Positions 1 to 8,059 of a stretch of DNA of 64,000 nt are shown here, piece by piece. A program made the position numbers and the translations under genes. The stretch covers positions 2,852,001 through 2,916,000 of the forward strand of contig NC_008825.1 of the NCBI RefSeq assembly GCF_000015725.1. Direction: 5' to 3'. Position 1 is the stretch's first letter. The number at the start of each line of letters is the position of its first letter. This DNA is from Methylibium petroleiphilum PM1. GTDB taxonomy: Bacteria > Pseudomonadota > Gammaproteobacteria > Burkholderiales > Burkholderiaceae_C. The notes beneath the pieces are model-generated. The model had not been told where the DNA came from. It saw only the letters and a program-made list of their open reading frames with translations, and did not search any database.

Positions 1-938
1 ATGCGCATCTTGATGTCCGCCAGCAGGTAGCCCACGCTCTGGTGCTCGATCACCGGCACGGTCCCGGAGCGCTTGTCGGTCTTCGCGAACTGCAGCGCCG
101 TGTCGAAGGCCGCCCGCATCACGCCGACGCAGGCGGCGCCGATCAGCGCGGCGGTCCACGCGAAAGCGGTCTCCACGATGTCGATGCCGTCGCCGGGCGC
201 GCCGAGGAGGTTGCCCACGGGAACGCGCACATCGTCGAAGTGGATGCGCGGCGAGATCGTCGCGCGGTGACCGACGGTGTCGAGGATGCCCGCCACCTGG
301 ATGCCGGGCAGACCGCCCGGCACCACGATGACGGCCAGCGATTCCCGCGGCCCCAGCGCGGGGTCGGTGCGGCAGACCACGGTGAACAGGTGCGGCCCCT
401 GGCCGTCCCATCCGGTGCCGTTGGTGGTGTAGTGCTTGCGCCCGCTGATCACCCATTCGTCGCCCTCGCGCCGCGCGAAGGTCTGGACGCCGGCGCTCGG
501 GTCCGGGCAGTCGTAATTGGCGCCGCCGGTGACCTCGGTGAACGCGATGCCGGCCAGGCGGGCGCCGTCCTCCACGAAATCGGGCAGGAAGCGCCGCTTC
601 TGTTCGGCGTTGCCGAAGCGCAGCAGCGGCTGTAGGCCCAGGCCGGTGGACAGCAGCGCCGAGGGCACGTTCACGTCGACGGCGGCCAGTTCCTCGGCCG
701 CCAGCGCGAAGTCGAGCGTCGACAGTGCGGTGCCGCCGAACTCCTTAGGGATCAGGGCCTTGACGAAGCCCGCCGCGACCATGGCGTCGTAGTAGGGCCG
801 CGTCGCGTAGAAGCGCTCCTCGGGCCGCGCCAGCGGCCGGATCGTCGCGGCCACCTCGCTCAGGACGCGCGCGGCAAAGCCGCGCGCATCGGCCTGCAGG
901 GCGCGCTGGAACTCGCTGAGCGTGAAGTCGATCGCCAT
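1..938 (-). CDS. Acyl-CoA dehydrogenase family protein (3' end outside window)
   Basis: The minus-strand frame from an ATG at 938 stays open to the window edge, giving 312 residues without a stop. The reverse complement upstream carries GGAG about nine bases before the ATG. The N-terminus has the helical acyl-CoA dehydrogenase fold, and FTEVTGGANYD around residue 135 matches the FAD-contacting segment that follows the N-terminal domain. A beta-domain region (VISGRKHYTTNGTG) follows. The family oxidises acyl-CoA thioesters to enoyl-CoA using FAD and is normally 380-400 residues, so roughly the last 70-90 residues, including most of the C-terminal helical domain, lie outside. Substrate is unknown. 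The neighbouring symporter, regulator and porin suggest a catabolic role. Confidence 0.88.
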   Translation of the reverse strand, partial: MAIDFTLSEFQRALQADARGFAARVLSEVAATIRPLARPEERFYATRPYYDAMVAAGFVKALIPKEFGGTALSTLDFALAAEELAAVDVNVPSALLSTGLGLQPLLRFGNAEQKRRFLPDFVEDGARLAGIAFTEVTGGANYDCPDPSAGVQTFARREGDEWVISGRKHYTTNGTGWDGQGPHLFTVVCRTDPALGPRESLAVIVVPGGLPGIQVAGILDTVGHRATISPRIHFDDVRVPVGNLLGAPGDGIDIVETAFAWTAALIGAACVGVMRAAFDTALQFAKTDKRSGTVPVIEHQSVGYLLADIKMR

Positions 939-1019
939 GGCCGCTCCGGATCGTGATGGGGGGAGCACTGATCTTGCCCGTGCCGGCCTCGGGCGTAAAC
1001 CGGCGGCCGTTACGGCCGG

Positions 1020-1928
1020 TCAGCCCGGCCCGCGGGCCGCACGCTCGACGCCGACACTCCGCGACGCCGACCCGAGCCGACGCGCAAACGCCCACGACAG
1101 CGCCAGCACCGCGATGACGGGCACGTAGACCACGGCCAAGCCGGCCAGTTCCGGGCGATTCAGGAGTTGATCGGCCATCAGGACCACGATGGGCACGTTG
1201 TGGATGCTGGCCTCGATGGAGATCGTGAACCGCAACGGCGGGTCGAGTCCGGCGACGGCTGCAGCGGCGTGGCTGGAACCCAGCATCAGTGCGCACAGCA
1301 GCAAGGCGGCCGGGAGGTTGTCGAGCCAGCGCGCCGCCAGATGGTCGAAGATCGAAACGAAGACCACCGCCAGGATGACGACGACCAGTGCTGCCGCGCC
1401 GTCGTGTGCGAGCCGCATCAGGTCCGAACCGGCCTTCAGGTGGGCTCTCAGCAGCATGCCCAGCGTCACGGGCAGCACCACCAGCAGCACGATCTTCTGC
1501 ACGGTCCTCCAGGGGTGCAGCTGAAGAGCGTCCGATCCATCGCTGAACATCGCGAACCCCAGCCCTGCGATGAGCGGCGTCAGGGCCATGCAGAGCAGGC
1601 CGTTGAGCGTGGTCAGGGCCACCGAGACATCGACCCGGGCCCGTGCAAACTGCACGATCCCGTTGGCGACGGCCCCGCCCGGCGCCGCGACAAGTAGCAC
1701 GACTCCCAGTGCGATGTCGGGCCGATCGCGATACAACCAGGCCACGGCGAATCCGCACGCTGGGGCCACGAGCAATTGACACCCGAGGCCGATCCACAGC
1801 GGCTTCGACTGGCGTGTCAGGGCCCTGAAGTGCTCGATCGAAAGACCCAGCCCCACGCACACCATCATCATGAACACGCTGACGGACAGCACGAATGACA
1901 GCACGGATCGGGTGTCCAGAGCGTCCAA
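1020..1928 (-). CDS. Bile acid:sodium symporter (SBF/BASS) family transporter
   Basis: A 302-residue, very hydrophobic protein with eight to ten membrane segments. It opens with a segment containing FMMMVCVGLGL, followed by SBF-typical glycine-rich pieces such as VVLLVAAPGGAVANGI and a late HNVPIVVLMADQ segment. BASS/SBF proteins co-transport organic anions with sodium at the inner membrane. The start is uncertain. The first membrane segment begins before the first ATG (1871), so a TTG at 1928 or GTG at 1904 is preferred; 1928 is given. It is divergent from the IclR regulator, which probably controls it. Some animal SLC10 homologues carry sulfated steroids, which fits the nearby sulfatase, but the real substrate is not shown by the sequence. 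Confidence 0.82.
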   Translation of the reverse strand: MDALDTRSVLSFVLSVSVFMMMVCVGLGLSIEHFRALTRQSKPLWIGLGCQLLVAPACGFAVAWLYRDRPDIALGVVLLVAAPGGAVANGIVQFARARVDVSVALTTLNGLLCMALTPLIAGLGFAMFSDGSDALQLHPWRTVQKIVLLVVLPVTLGMLLRAHLKAGSDLMRLAHDGAAALVVVILAVVFVSIFDHLAARWLDNLPAALLLCALMLGSSHAAAAVAGLDPPLRFTISIEASIHNVPIVVLMADQLLNRPELAGLAVVYVPVIAVLALSWAFARRLGSASRSVGVERAARGPG

Positions 1929-2021
1929 GCCTTGTCTCTTGTCGGGCTGCGGTCCGGCGAGGTTCCCGTAGCGGGTCGGCTCTGTCAACCCGCACCTGTC
2001 CTTGTTCCACCAGGCGAAACC
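1929..2021. promoter_or_regulatory. Divergent intergenic region between SBF transporter and IclR regulator
   Basis: These 93 bases separate the outward-facing starts of the transporter and the IclR gene and must hold their promoters. IclR proteins commonly bind such divergent regions. I could not pick a convincing operator palindrome or sigma-70 boxes by eye, so only the location is asserted. Confidence 0.4.
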
Positions 2022-2831
2022 TTGACTGCCTCCGTGAAGACCGTTCGTGCACTGGAGCGTGGGCTGCAGGTGTTCAGGGCCCTCGACAACGACGACGGGC
2101 GCTCGCTGCAGCAACTGCACACCCAGACCGGCATGGCGAAGCCCACGTTGCTCCGGCTGCTGCTGACCCTGGAACAGCAGGGGTTCGTGTGGCGTGCCAT
2201 GGGCGACGGCCTCTATCGCCGAAAGGTCGTCCTGACCGAGACAACGCAAGGTTCGACGCGCCAGCGTGAGCTCGGAGAGATTGCCGGCCCCTATCTCGAG
2301 CGCCTGCAGCGCAAGGTGATCTGGCCGTCGGATCTGCTGGTGGTCCGCAACAACCGCCTCATCGCCGCCGAGACGTCGCGCAAGCGCAGCGGCCTGGCGC
2401 TGGACTTCTACCCGATCGGCTTCCGGGTCGACTTCTTCCTCAGTGCGCCGGGACGCGCCTACCTCGCCTGGTGCTCCGACAAGGAGCGCGAGCGCGTCCT
2501 GGCCTTCCATCACCGGCACCCGCCGACGATCCCGCGCAGTCTGGCGGTCATGAACGCTGAACTGCCCGCGATCCTCGAACGCACGCGCCACCAGGGCTAT
2601 GGCGCGCGCGACCCGCAGTTCGGCGGTTCGCAGAAGCCGATGTCCGAGTTCGACGATGGCCTCGATGCCATCGCCGTGCCGGTGCTCCAGGGCCAGCGCG
2701 TTCTCGCGTGCATCAACCTGGTGTGGATGCGCAAGTACCGCTTGCGCAGCAAGATCGTGCGAGACCACCTCGCGGATCTGAAGGCGACAGCCGCCGAGAT
2801 CGGCGCAGCTGCGGCCCGGGCCGGCCGGTAG
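2022..2831 (+). CDS. IclR family transcriptional regulator
   Basis: A 269-residue protein. An N-terminal winged helix-turn-helix (SLQQLHTQTGMAKPTLLRLL, about residues 25-45) is followed by the IclR effector-binding domain, with a segment near the end (DGLDAIAVPVLQGQRVLACI) typical of its ligand pocket. The frame is open to 1932, but alignment to the family places the start near KTVRALERGLQVF. TTG 2022 has AGGCGA about eight bases upstream, and GTG 2034 is an alternative. It lies between a divergent SBF transporter and the porin-sulfatase-FGE genes, so it is the likely controller of both sides in response to the transported compound or a metabolite. Confidence 0.88.
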   Translation: MTASVKTVRALERGLQVFRALDNDDGRSLQQLHTQTGMAKPTLLRLLLTLEQQGFVWRAMGDGLYRRKVVLTETTQGSTRQRELGEIAGPYLERLQRKVIWPSDLLVVRNNRLIAAETSRKRSGLALDFYPIGFRVDFFLSAPGRAYLAWCSDKERERVLAFHHRHPPTIPRSLAVMNAELPAILERTRHQGYGARDPQFGGSQKPMSEFDDGLDAIAVPVLQGQRVLACINLVWMRKYRLRSKIVRDHLADLKATAAEIGAAAARAGR

Positions 2832-3023
2832 CTTCCGCAGCACCGCGGCTCTCCCGTCGCGCCCCGCGTGCGGCCCGTGGAGGGCTCGCTCGGACCATTC
2901 CACCTGGTGTAACGCCACCCCAAAACAAGATGCGATAGCTCCTGCTTGCGTGCAGCATCCGCCCCCAACAAGAAACCCACCGCATCTGGACGGTGAGGCG
3001 ATGCACACAAGGAGACAAGCATC

Positions 3024-4208
3024 TTGAAATCGTTCCGACTTCCGCAGGCCATGGCGGCCGCTGCCCTGTGCGCGGCCTCCTCATCCGCCCTGGCACAAGG
3101 CTCCGACCTGACGCTCTACGGCTACCTCAACACCGCCGTCGAGTCGTATTACAAGGGCGCGGCGGCGAGCAGCAGCGCCGTCGGCCTGCCGAGCGCGACC
3201 ACCTCGCGTCTCACGAACTACGGCTCCTTCTTCGGCACCCGCGGCAGCGAGGACCTGGGCGGCGGCATGAAGGCACTGTTCCAGGTCGAGTCCTACGTCT
3301 TCCTCGACGGCGTGACGCCCCCCGGCTTCAACGCCTTTGCCTCGCGCAACACGCGGGTCGGCCTGGAGACGCCGTATGGCACCGTCTTCGGCGGGGTGTG
3401 GGACACCCCCGTGCGGATGCTGCTGGCGCGCGATCTCTTCCCCGGCTCCACGCCCGACGGCGGCCAGATCCTCGGGAACGGCGTCGCCAACACGGTCAGC
3501 AACGTGCAGGCTCCCGGCTCCTTCGCCCGTCGCCAGGTGAACACACTCGCGTACTGGTCCCCGTCGATGAACGGGCTGCGGCTGATGGCGCACTACAGCT
3601 TCGGCGAAGATGCCACGCCGACGGCACGCCCGCGCTTGCTGTCCACGTCGGCGGTGTACGACGGGGGTCCGCTGTCCTTGGGTGCCGCGTACGAAACCCA
3701 CGGTCGCTACGGCGGCGCCGGAACGCAGGACCGCGCCTGGGTCCTCTACGGTGCCTACACCTTCGGCAACCTGAAGCTCGGTGCCTATGTCGTGGACATG
3801 CACTACGAACGGGTGATCGGCAGCGACACGCTCGACCTCGACGTCCGCAACTGGCAGCTGCAGGCGACCTACCGGCTCGGCAAGGGCTTGCTGAAGGCGG
3901 CGTACACCCGCGCCGACAACGGCTCCGGCAGCCTGTCGGCACTGGGCACCGACGCCAACGGCCAGGTCACCGTCGATGCGTCCCGGATGGCCGGCCAGGC
4001 CACCGCCGGCCCCGACACCGGCGCCTCGCAGATCGCGCTGGGCTACGAGTACGGCTTGTCCAAGCGCACGGCCTGGCACACCAACCTGCTGTTCCATCGC
4101 AACGAGCGCAACGGCGCCTACACCCCCTTCGCTGGGGTGCCGTCCCCCGCCGGCGCGCTGGGCGTCCGCACCCGGCTGCTGTCGGTCGGCCTGCGCCATG
4201 TGTTCTGA
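3024..4208 (+). CDS. Gram-negative (Burkholderiales-type) outer-membrane porin
   Basis: A 394-residue protein with a Sec signal peptide (about residues 1-24, ending ALAQG) and mature start DLTLYGYLNT, the classic first strand of betaproteobacterial general porins. It then shows GSEDLGGGMKALFQVE and ends GLRHVF with a C-terminal phenylalanine, as required for BAM recognition. The start is TTG at 3024, with a strong AAGGAGA at 3009-3015. These porins form 16-stranded trimers passing small, often anionic, solutes. The stop is 10 bases before the sulfatase ATG, whose ribosome site overlaps the stop region, so the two are probably co-transcribed. A role in admitting sulfated substrate is inferred from context. 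Confidence 0.93.
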   Translation: MKSFRLPQAMAAAALCAASSSALAQGSDLTLYGYLNTAVESYYKGAAASSSAVGLPSATTSRLTNYGSFFGTRGSEDLGGGMKALFQVESYVFLDGVTPPGFNAFASRNTRVGLETPYGTVFGGVWDTPVRMLLARDLFPGSTPDGGQILGNGVANTVSNVQAPGSFARRQVNTLAYWSPSMNGLRLMAHYSFGEDATPTARPRLLSTSAVYDGGPLSLGAAYETHGRYGGAGTQDRAWVLYGAYTFGNLKLGAYVVDMHYERVIGSDTLDLDVRNWQLQATYRLGKGLLKAAYTRADNGSGSLSALGTDANGQVTVDASRMAGQATAGPDTGASQIALGYEYGLSKRTAWHTNLLFHRNERNGAYTPFAGVPSPAGALGVRTRLLSVGLRHVF

Positions 4209-4218
4209 GGAGCCCACG

Positions 4219-5952
4219 ATGAGACTCACCGCATCACCGAAACCCACCCTCGCCGCCTTGACGCTGGGCGCCGCCGCACTCCTGTGCGTCGCGACGGCCG
4301 TGCGTGCCGAGGGCACGGCCCCGCCAATCCGCCCCAACATCCTGCTGATCGTCGCCGACGACCTGGGCTACTCCGACCTCGGCGCCTACGGCGGCGAGAT
4401 CGACACGCCTCACCTGGACGCGATCGCCCGTGACGGCGTGCGCCTGACGAGCTTCTACTCGGCGCCGTTCTGCTCGCCCACGCGCGCCATGCTGATGTCG
4501 GGCACGGACAACCACCTGGCCGGCTTCGGCGGCATGGCCGAACTGCTCACCCCGGACCAGAAGGGCAGGCCGGGCTACGAGGGCTTCCTCAACGATCGGG
4601 TCGTGCCCTTCCCGCAGTTGCTGCGGGACAGCGGGTACCACACCTACATGGCTGGCAAGTGGCACCTCGGGGTCACGCCCGAAGTGAGCCCGGCCCGGCG
4701 CGGCTTCGAGCAGTCGTACGCGATGGTGCAGGGCGGCGCCGGGCATTTCGACCAGACCGGCATCATCACCGGCGACCCAGCCAAGCCCCCGCGCGCGATC
4801 TATAACGAGAACGGCCAGCTCGTCGACGTGCCCGCGCGAGGCTTCTACTCGAGCGAGTTCTTCGCGCGCCGCATGATCTCCTACATCGACCGCGGCCGCG
4901 GCGACGGCAAGCCCTTCTTCGGCTACCTCGCCTTCACCGCGCCGCACTGGCCCCTGCAGGCCTACGACGAGACGATCCGCAAGTACGAGGGCCGCTACGA
5001 CGTCGGCTACGACGCGATCCGCGACCAGCGCACCACGCGCCAGAAGGCGCTGGGCATCATCCCGAAGGATGCGCAGGTCTACACCGGCCACCCGCTGTGG
5101 CCGAAGTGGAGCACGCTGACCGCTGCGCAGAAGCAGACCGAGTCCAAGCGCATGGCGGTCTATGCCGCGATGGTCGACGACATGGATTACTACATCGGCG
5201 AAGTCGTGAACTACCTGAAGAAGACCGGCCAGTACGACAACACGCTGATCCTCTTCATGTCCGACAACGGCGCGGACGGCAACACCGCCCTCGACGAAGG
5301 CCGCACGCGCGAGTGGGTGAAGACGCGCATGGACAACAGCCTTGCCAACAGCGGGCGCAAGGGCTCCTACATCGATTACGGCCCCAACTGGGCCCAGGTG
5401 GGCTCCAACCCCTTCCACCTGTACAAGGGCTTCCTGTACGAGGGTGGAATCTCCGTGCCGTTCATCGCCAGCTGGCCGGCACTGGGCCGCAAGGGGCAGA
5501 TCAGCGACAGCTTCGCCCACACGATGGACATCGCTCCCACGCTGCTGGAGCTGGCGGGCGCCCGCCATCCGGGCACCGAGTACCAGGGACGTGCGGTGCT
5601 CCCGCTGCGCGGTCGCTCGATGCTCGCGATGCTGACCGGGCAGCGCGACAGCGTGCACCCGGCCGATCACGTGCACGGCTGGGAACTCGGGGGCCGCAAG
5701 GCGCTGCGCAAGGGGGACTGGAAGATCGTCTACAGCAACCGGCAGTGGGGCACCGGCGAGTGGGAGCTCTACGACCTGTCCAAGGATCGCAGCGAGCTCA
5801 ACAACCTGGCAGCGTCCCAGCCGGCCAAGTTGAGCGAACTGGTGGCCGAGTACGAGCGCTACGTGCGCGAAGTGGGCGTGGTGGACATCCCCGGCCTGGC
5901 GGAGCGCAAGGGCTACAGCAACGGCACACGCTACTTCGAGGACATGCAGTGA
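4219..5952 (+). CDS. Exported arylsulfatase (type I, formylglycine-dependent)
   Basis: A 577-residue alkaline-phosphatase-superfamily sulfatase. A signal peptide (residues 1-30, ending VRA) precedes NILLIVADDLGYSDLG, whose DD pair binds calcium. The signature C85-S-P-T-R supplies the cysteine that is oxidised to formylglycine. TYMAGKWHLG and FMSDNGADGN provide further catalytic and metal-binding residues. It hydrolyses sulfate esters, probably aryl or other small substrates, in the periplasm. Start ATG 4219 has GAGGAG at 4207-4212; the same frame is open further upstream, but that part overlaps the porin. The next gene, overlapping by 4 bases, is the formylglycine-generating enzyme that would activate it. 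Whether the substrate is an aryl, steroid or alkyl sulfate cannot be told. Confidence 0.93.
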   Translation: MRLTASPKPTLAALTLGAAALLCVATAVRAEGTAPPIRPNILLIVADDLGYSDLGAYGGEIDTPHLDAIARDGVRLTSFYSAPFCSPTRAMLMSGTDNHLAGFGGMAELLTPDQKGRPGYEGFLNDRVVPFPQLLRDSGYHTYMAGKWHLGVTPEVSPARRGFEQSYAMVQGGAGHFDQTGIITGDPAKPPRAIYNENGQLVDVPARGFYSSEFFARRMISYIDRGRGDGKPFFGYLAFTAPHWPLQAYDETIRKYEGRYDVGYDAIRDQRTTRQKALGIIPKDAQVYTGHPLWPKWSTLTAAQKQTESKRMAVYAAMVDDMDYYIGEVVNYLKKTGQYDNTLILFMSDNGADGNTALDEGRTREWVKTRMDNSLANSGRKGSYIDYGPNWAQVGSNPFHLYKGFLYEGGISVPFIASWPALGRKGQISDSFAHTMDIAPTLLELAGARHPGTEYQGRAVLPLRGRSMLAMLTGQRDSVHPADHVHGWELGGRKALRKGDWKIVYSNRQWGTGEWELYDLSKDRSELNNLAASQPAKLSELVAEYERYVREVGVVDIPGLAERKGYSNGTRYFEDMQ

Positions 5953-6962
5953 AGAGGGACCTGCGGCCACGCGCACTGCCGCGGGTGGCAGCGGCTGCGC
6001 TGGCCGCAGGCCTGCTGTGCCACCAGTTGACCCCGATGGCCGTCGAGGCGTCGGCCGATCACGGCCTCTGCGAGGCCTACGCCGGGCTGCCGGCCGCCGA
6101 CGGTGCCCACGACGGCATGGTGCGGGTCGCGGGCGGCCGCTTCGAGATCGGCGCCGACGACGCCTACCCCGAGGAACGGCCGGCGCTGCCGGCCGAAGTG
6201 CGCAGCTTCTGGATCGACCGGCACCCGGTCACGAACGCGCAGTTCGCCCGCTTCGTCGCGGCGACGGGCTACGTCACGACCGCCGAGCGCGCGGCTGCCG
6301 CGGGCGAGGTGCCAGGGTCTGCGGTGTTCGTGCCGCCGGCGCACGGCCGGCCCGGTGGCTGGCGCTACGTGCCCGGCGCCGACTGGCGCCATCCCGGCGG
6401 GCCCGACAGCGATCTGGACGGACGAGGCAACCACCCCGTGGTGCAGGTGTCGTACGACGATGCGCTCGCCTACGCACGCTGGGCGGGACGCGACCTGCCG
6501 ACCGAGGCGGAATGGGAGTACGCCGCGCGGGGCGGGCTGAAGGGGCAGCGCTACGCCTGGGGCAGCGAGGTGAGGCCCGAAGGCGTGCACCGGGCGAACA
6601 CCTGGCAGGGCGAGTTTCCGCTGCGCAACACGCAGGAGGACGGCTACGCCGGCACCTCGCCGGTGGGTTGCTTCCGGCCCAACGGCTTCGGTCTGTACGA
6701 CATGGCCGGCAACGTGTGGCAATGGACTTCCAGCTGGTACCGGCCGGGGCACCAGGCCGGCGCGAACGGACGGCTCGCCGAGACGCCGGCCGCCGGCAGC
6801 GGTGACCCGCGCCAACCGGGCACGCCGGTGCGCGTGATCAAGGGCGGCTCGCACCTGTGCTCGCCGGACTACTGCCTCCGCTACCGACCGTCGGCGCGGC
6901 AGCCGCAGGCCACCTCGACCGCCACGTCGCACGTCGGATTCCGCACGGTGCGCCGGTCCTGA
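5949..6962 (+). CDS. Formylglycine-generating enzyme (FGE-sulfatase / SUMF1 family), predicted exported
   Basis: A 337-residue protein starting at GTG 5949, which overlaps the sulfatase stop (GTGA). Residues 1-36 look like a signal peptide or membrane anchor (basic start, then AAAALAAGLL). The FGE domain runs from MVRVAGGRFEIGAD (residue 57) to HVGFRTVR at the C-terminus, with DLPTEAEWEYAARGG and GNVWQWTSSWY as family blocks. The copper-binding catalytic pair is visible as C304 and C309 in GGSHLCSPDYC, the spacing of aerobic FGEs. It converts the sulfatase CxPxR cysteine to C-alpha-formylglycine using oxygen. Family members without both cysteines have other roles, so this one should be a true FGE. 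Confidence 0.9.
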   Translation: MKRDLRPRALPRVAAAALAAGLLCHQLTPMAVEASADHGLCEAYAGLPAADGAHDGMVRVAGGRFEIGADDAYPEERPALPAEVRSFWIDRHPVTNAQFARFVAATGYVTTAERAAAAGEVPGSAVFVPPAHGRPGGWRYVPGADWRHPGGPDSDLDGRGNHPVVQVSYDDALAYARWAGRDLPTEAEWEYAARGGLKGQRYAWGSEVRPEGVHRANTWQGEFPLRNTQEDGYAGTSPVGCFRPNGFGLYDMAGNVWQWTSSWYRPGHQAGANGRLAETPAAGSGDPRQPGTPVRVIKGGSHLCSPDYCLRYRPSARQPQATSTATSHVGFRTVRRS

Positions 6963-7009
6963 GCGATCGACCGGAGGGAGGCCGCGAAGGCCCGGCCGGG
7001 CACGAGCGA

Positions 7010-7459
7010 TCACGGCGCGCTGGCCACCCCCTTGCCGGCCGGCCGCAGCCCGCGGTCGCGCCGCTGACGATCGAGGGCGCCGGAGGCCGCGGCCTTCAGC
7101 AGCTTGCGGAAGGTCGGGCATTGCGCATGGCTGGGCGCGCGGCAGGCCGCGGCATGTCGCAGCCCCCGGCTCATGGCGCGCAGCTGCCGCACCGTCGCAT
7201 CGATCTCGTCGGCCTTCGCCGCGAGCAACTGCCGGTCGATGTTCGGGGCGCCCTGCGGCGACAGCATCGAACGGACCTCGTCGAGCGACAGGCCGGCCGC
7301 CTGGCCCAGGGCGATGAGCGCCAGCTGGTCCAGCACCGAGTCCGCGAAGCGGCGTCGGGCGCCCTGCGGGCCCAGCGACGCGATGAGCCCCCGCTGTTCG
7401 TAGTAGCGCAGCGTCGACGCCGGCACGCCCGCGCGCCGGGCCACCTCGGAAATATCCAC
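7010..7459 (-). CDS. MerR family transcriptional regulator
   Basis: A 149-residue protein starting at GTG 7459 (VDISEVARRAGVPASTLRYY). This is the MerR winged-helix DNA-binding start, followed by RYYEQRGLIASLGPQGARRRF and a dimerisation helix. The C-terminal part contains cysteines and a histidine (CRAPSHAQC) that could bind a metal or sense redox, but this is not a recognised metal-sensor signature. The frame is open further upstream, but that part would cover the divergent promoter. It is divergent from the DUF2938 operon, whose promoter has the MerR-type architecture (see 7470-7500). It should act as a twist-type activator/repressor there. The inducer is unknown. Confidence 0.85.
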   Translation of the reverse strand: MDISEVARRAGVPASTLRYYEQRGLIASLGPQGARRRFADSVLDQLALIALGQAAGLSLDEVRSMLSPQGAPNIDRQLLAAKADEIDATVRQLRAMSRGLRHAAACRAPSHAQCPTFRKLLKAAASGALDRQRRDRGLRPAGKGVASAP

Positions 7460-7469
7460 CGCGGACCCC

Positions 7470-7500
7470 TTGACTTGAAGTTGACTTGAACTTCTATAGT
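7470..7500 (+). promoter_or_regulatory. MerR-type promoter with 19-bp spacer and operator dyad
   Basis: A -35 box TTGACT (7470-7475) and a -10 box TATAGT (7495-7500) are separated by 19 bases instead of 17. The spacer contains a perfect inverted repeat, GAAGTT (7477-7482) and AACTTC (7489-7494), with a 6-base centre. This is the arrangement recognised by MerR-family proteins. It points at the DUF2938 gene, whose ATG is 40 bases downstream. Confidence 0.82.
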
Positions 7501-7539
7501 GAACTCGAAGCACACCCGAGTCAATCAAGGAGGTCCCTC

Positions 7540-8034
7540 ATGACATCGATGCAAGAGATTCAACGCCTGGTCCTGATCGGGGCGGGCGCCACCGCTGTCC
7601 TCGACGCGTGGCTCCTCGTCCTCCGCCGCGCGGGGGTGCCCGGCCTGGACCTCGCCCACCTCGGGCGCTGGGCGGGGCACCTGCTCCACGGCCGGTTCCG
7701 GCATGCCGCGATCGCACGCTCGGCGCCCGTTGCGGGCGAACGGGCGTGGGGCTGGCTCGCGCACTACGCGATCGGCATCGCCTTCGCGGCCGCCCTGGTG
7801 GCCATCGAGGGCTGGGCCTGGGTTCGGGAGCCGACGCTGATGCCGGCCGTCGCCTTCGGTCTGCTCACGACACTGACGCCGCTGGCCATCCTGCAACCGG
7901 CGATGGGCGCCGGATTCGCGGCGTCCAGGACGCCGACACCGATGAAGAACCGGCTGCGGAGCCTGGCCAACCACACGGTCTTCGGCCTGGGCCTCTACCT
8001 GTCCGCTGCCATCGCCGCGATGCCGTGGCACTGA
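7540..8034 (+). CDS. DUF2938 family membrane protein
   Basis: A 164-residue integral membrane protein with about four hydrophobic segments (LVLIGAGATAVLDAWLLVL; HYAIGIAFAAALVAIEGWAW; a third near LMPAVAFGLLTTLTPLAILQ; the last near HTVFGLGLYLSAAI). The ATG at 7540 is preceded by an ideal AAGGAGG (7527-7533). DUF2938 proteins have no proven function but often sit next to MerR-type or LysR-type regulators and oxidoreductases, as here. It is first in a short operon with a flavodoxin-like protein and DUF2798, under the MerR-type promoter. Confidence 0.78.
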   Translation: MTSMQEIQRLVLIGAGATAVLDAWLLVLRRAGVPGLDLAHLGRWAGHLLHGRFRHAAIARSAPVAGERAWGWLAHYAIGIAFAAALVAIEGWAWVREPTLMPAVAFGLLTTLTPLAILQPAMGAGFAASRTPTPMKNRLRSLANHTVFGLGLYLSAAIAAMPWH

Positions 8035-8059
8035 TCCCGAAATCCCTTGGAGTCATGAC

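Noticed and set aside
745-3008. Long minus-strand frames (435 and 662 codons) across the symporter and IclR region
   Set aside because: Only the part of one frame from 1928 to 1020 has membrane-protein character. The rest is the antisense of IclR or a shifted reading of the dehydrogenase, arginine-rich and without motifs.
6991-7002. GCCCGGCCGGGC palindrome after the FGE gene
   Set aside because: No loop for a hairpin and no T-tract; such palindromes are frequent in high-GC DNA.
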